Origin: Sulfurovum sp.
Lineage (GTDB): Bacteria > Campylobacterota > Campylobacteria > Campylobacterales > Sulfurovaceae
DNA length: 5,448 nucleotides
Reading direction: 5' to 3'
Assembly: GCA_020726085.1 (NCBI GenBank)
Contig: DYTG01000107.1
Coordinates: 1 to 5,448, forward strand
Shown here: positions 5,342 to 5,448 of the stretch, in pieces
Layout of the letters: the number at the start of each line of letters is the position of its first letter
Numbering within the stretch: position 1 is the first letter of the stretch
The notes under the pieces: generated by a model
The model's database searches: none
What the model was told of the DNA's origin: nothing
The model's input: only the letters and a program-made list of their open reading frames with translations
Made by a program: the position numbers and the translations under genes

Positions 5342-5448
5342 CTTGTTCCTTAATGGTTCATTTTTGGGTCAATTTTTAAAAATACTACACCCAATTTTAA
5401 CGAAACTTAACTAAAACTCTATAAAATTTTTCACACATTTACTATTTT
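5342..5448 (-). promoter_or_regulatory. A/T-rich upstream region of kdsA with a possible promoter and phased TTAAC repeats
   Basis: No reading frame of note enters this stretch from the right: the frame leading toward kdsA is closed by a TAG within the leader. On the minus strand TAGTAT (5387-5382) is a possible -10 box. Upstream of it, covering the expected -35 zone, are two direct copies of TTAAC on the plus strand (5397-5401 and 5407-5411), exactly ten bases apart. Same-face repeats overlapping a -35 region are often binding sites for response regulators. This is inference from spacing alone. Confidence 0.35.
5347..5351 (-). promoter_or_regulatory. Shine-Dalgarno for kdsA
   Basis: AAGGA on the minus strand lies five bases before the kdsA ATG at 5341. 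A three-codon reading frame, ATG-AAC-CAT-TAA (5361-5350), overlaps its first bases. I do not regard this mini-frame as a demonstrated leader peptide. Confidence 0.75.

Noticed and set aside
5350..5361. Three-codon upstream frame (Met-Asn-His-stop) as a regulatory leader peptide for kdsA
   Set aside because: So short a frame is expected by chance in this A/T-rich leader and its own ribosome site is not evident.

Overview
The window is a stretch of a bacterial surface-polysaccharide locus in which every gene lies on the minus strand. It reads, in transcription order (right to left), kdsA - rmlA - rmlC - [PemK/MazF-like domain fused to] rmlD - MNT nucleotidyltransferase - broken HEPN gene - rmlB (running off the left edge). 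KdsA makes KDO-8-phosphate for the lipopolysaccharide core, so the host is Gram-negative. The A+T-rich spacers and wobble positions, the metal-type KdsA and the general look of the proteins suggest a member of the Campylobacterota (Sulfurimonas/Sulfurovum/Sulfuricurvum-like). That placement is inference, not proof.

Right part (3047-5448): a 107-bp A+T-rich leader carries a possible promoter. It is followed by kdsA, a 43-bp gap with a TATAAT box and a good Shine-Dalgarno sequence, then rmlA and rmlC overlapping by ATGA. These genes look intact and ordinary.

Middle (1723-3060): a single open frame codes for a PemK/MazF-like toxin-family domain (about 131 residues, very A+T-rich), a 27-residue linker encoded by a G+C-richer hairpin-bearing segment, and a complete RmlD reductase. 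RmlD has no start codon of its own in frame. An out-of-frame ATG, one base away from giving a natural RmlD start, sits exactly where the start should be. rmlD therefore seems to be expressed either as a toxin-domain fusion or through a frameshift.

Left part (1-1723): rmlD is coupled by TAATG to an MNT nucleotidyltransferase gene, which overlaps a HEPN gene. This is the classic MNT/HEPN toxin-antitoxin arrangement. The HEPN reading frame is broken, and three one-base shifts, all in the same direction and two of them at runs of 7-8 A, restore a plausible 137-residue protein whose stop overlaps the rmlB start. rmlB is intact for 337 codons and lacks only its last few residues.

Together RmlA, RmlB, RmlC and RmlD turn glucose-1-phosphate and dTTP into dTDP-L-rhamnose, the donor for rhamnose in O-antigen or other glycans. 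The notable point is that this four-gene pathway operon is interrupted at two separate junctions (C/D and D/B) by toxin-antitoxin-type modules, both of which look partly decayed or domesticated. No RNA genes, CRISPR arrays, transposases or plus-strand genes are supported.
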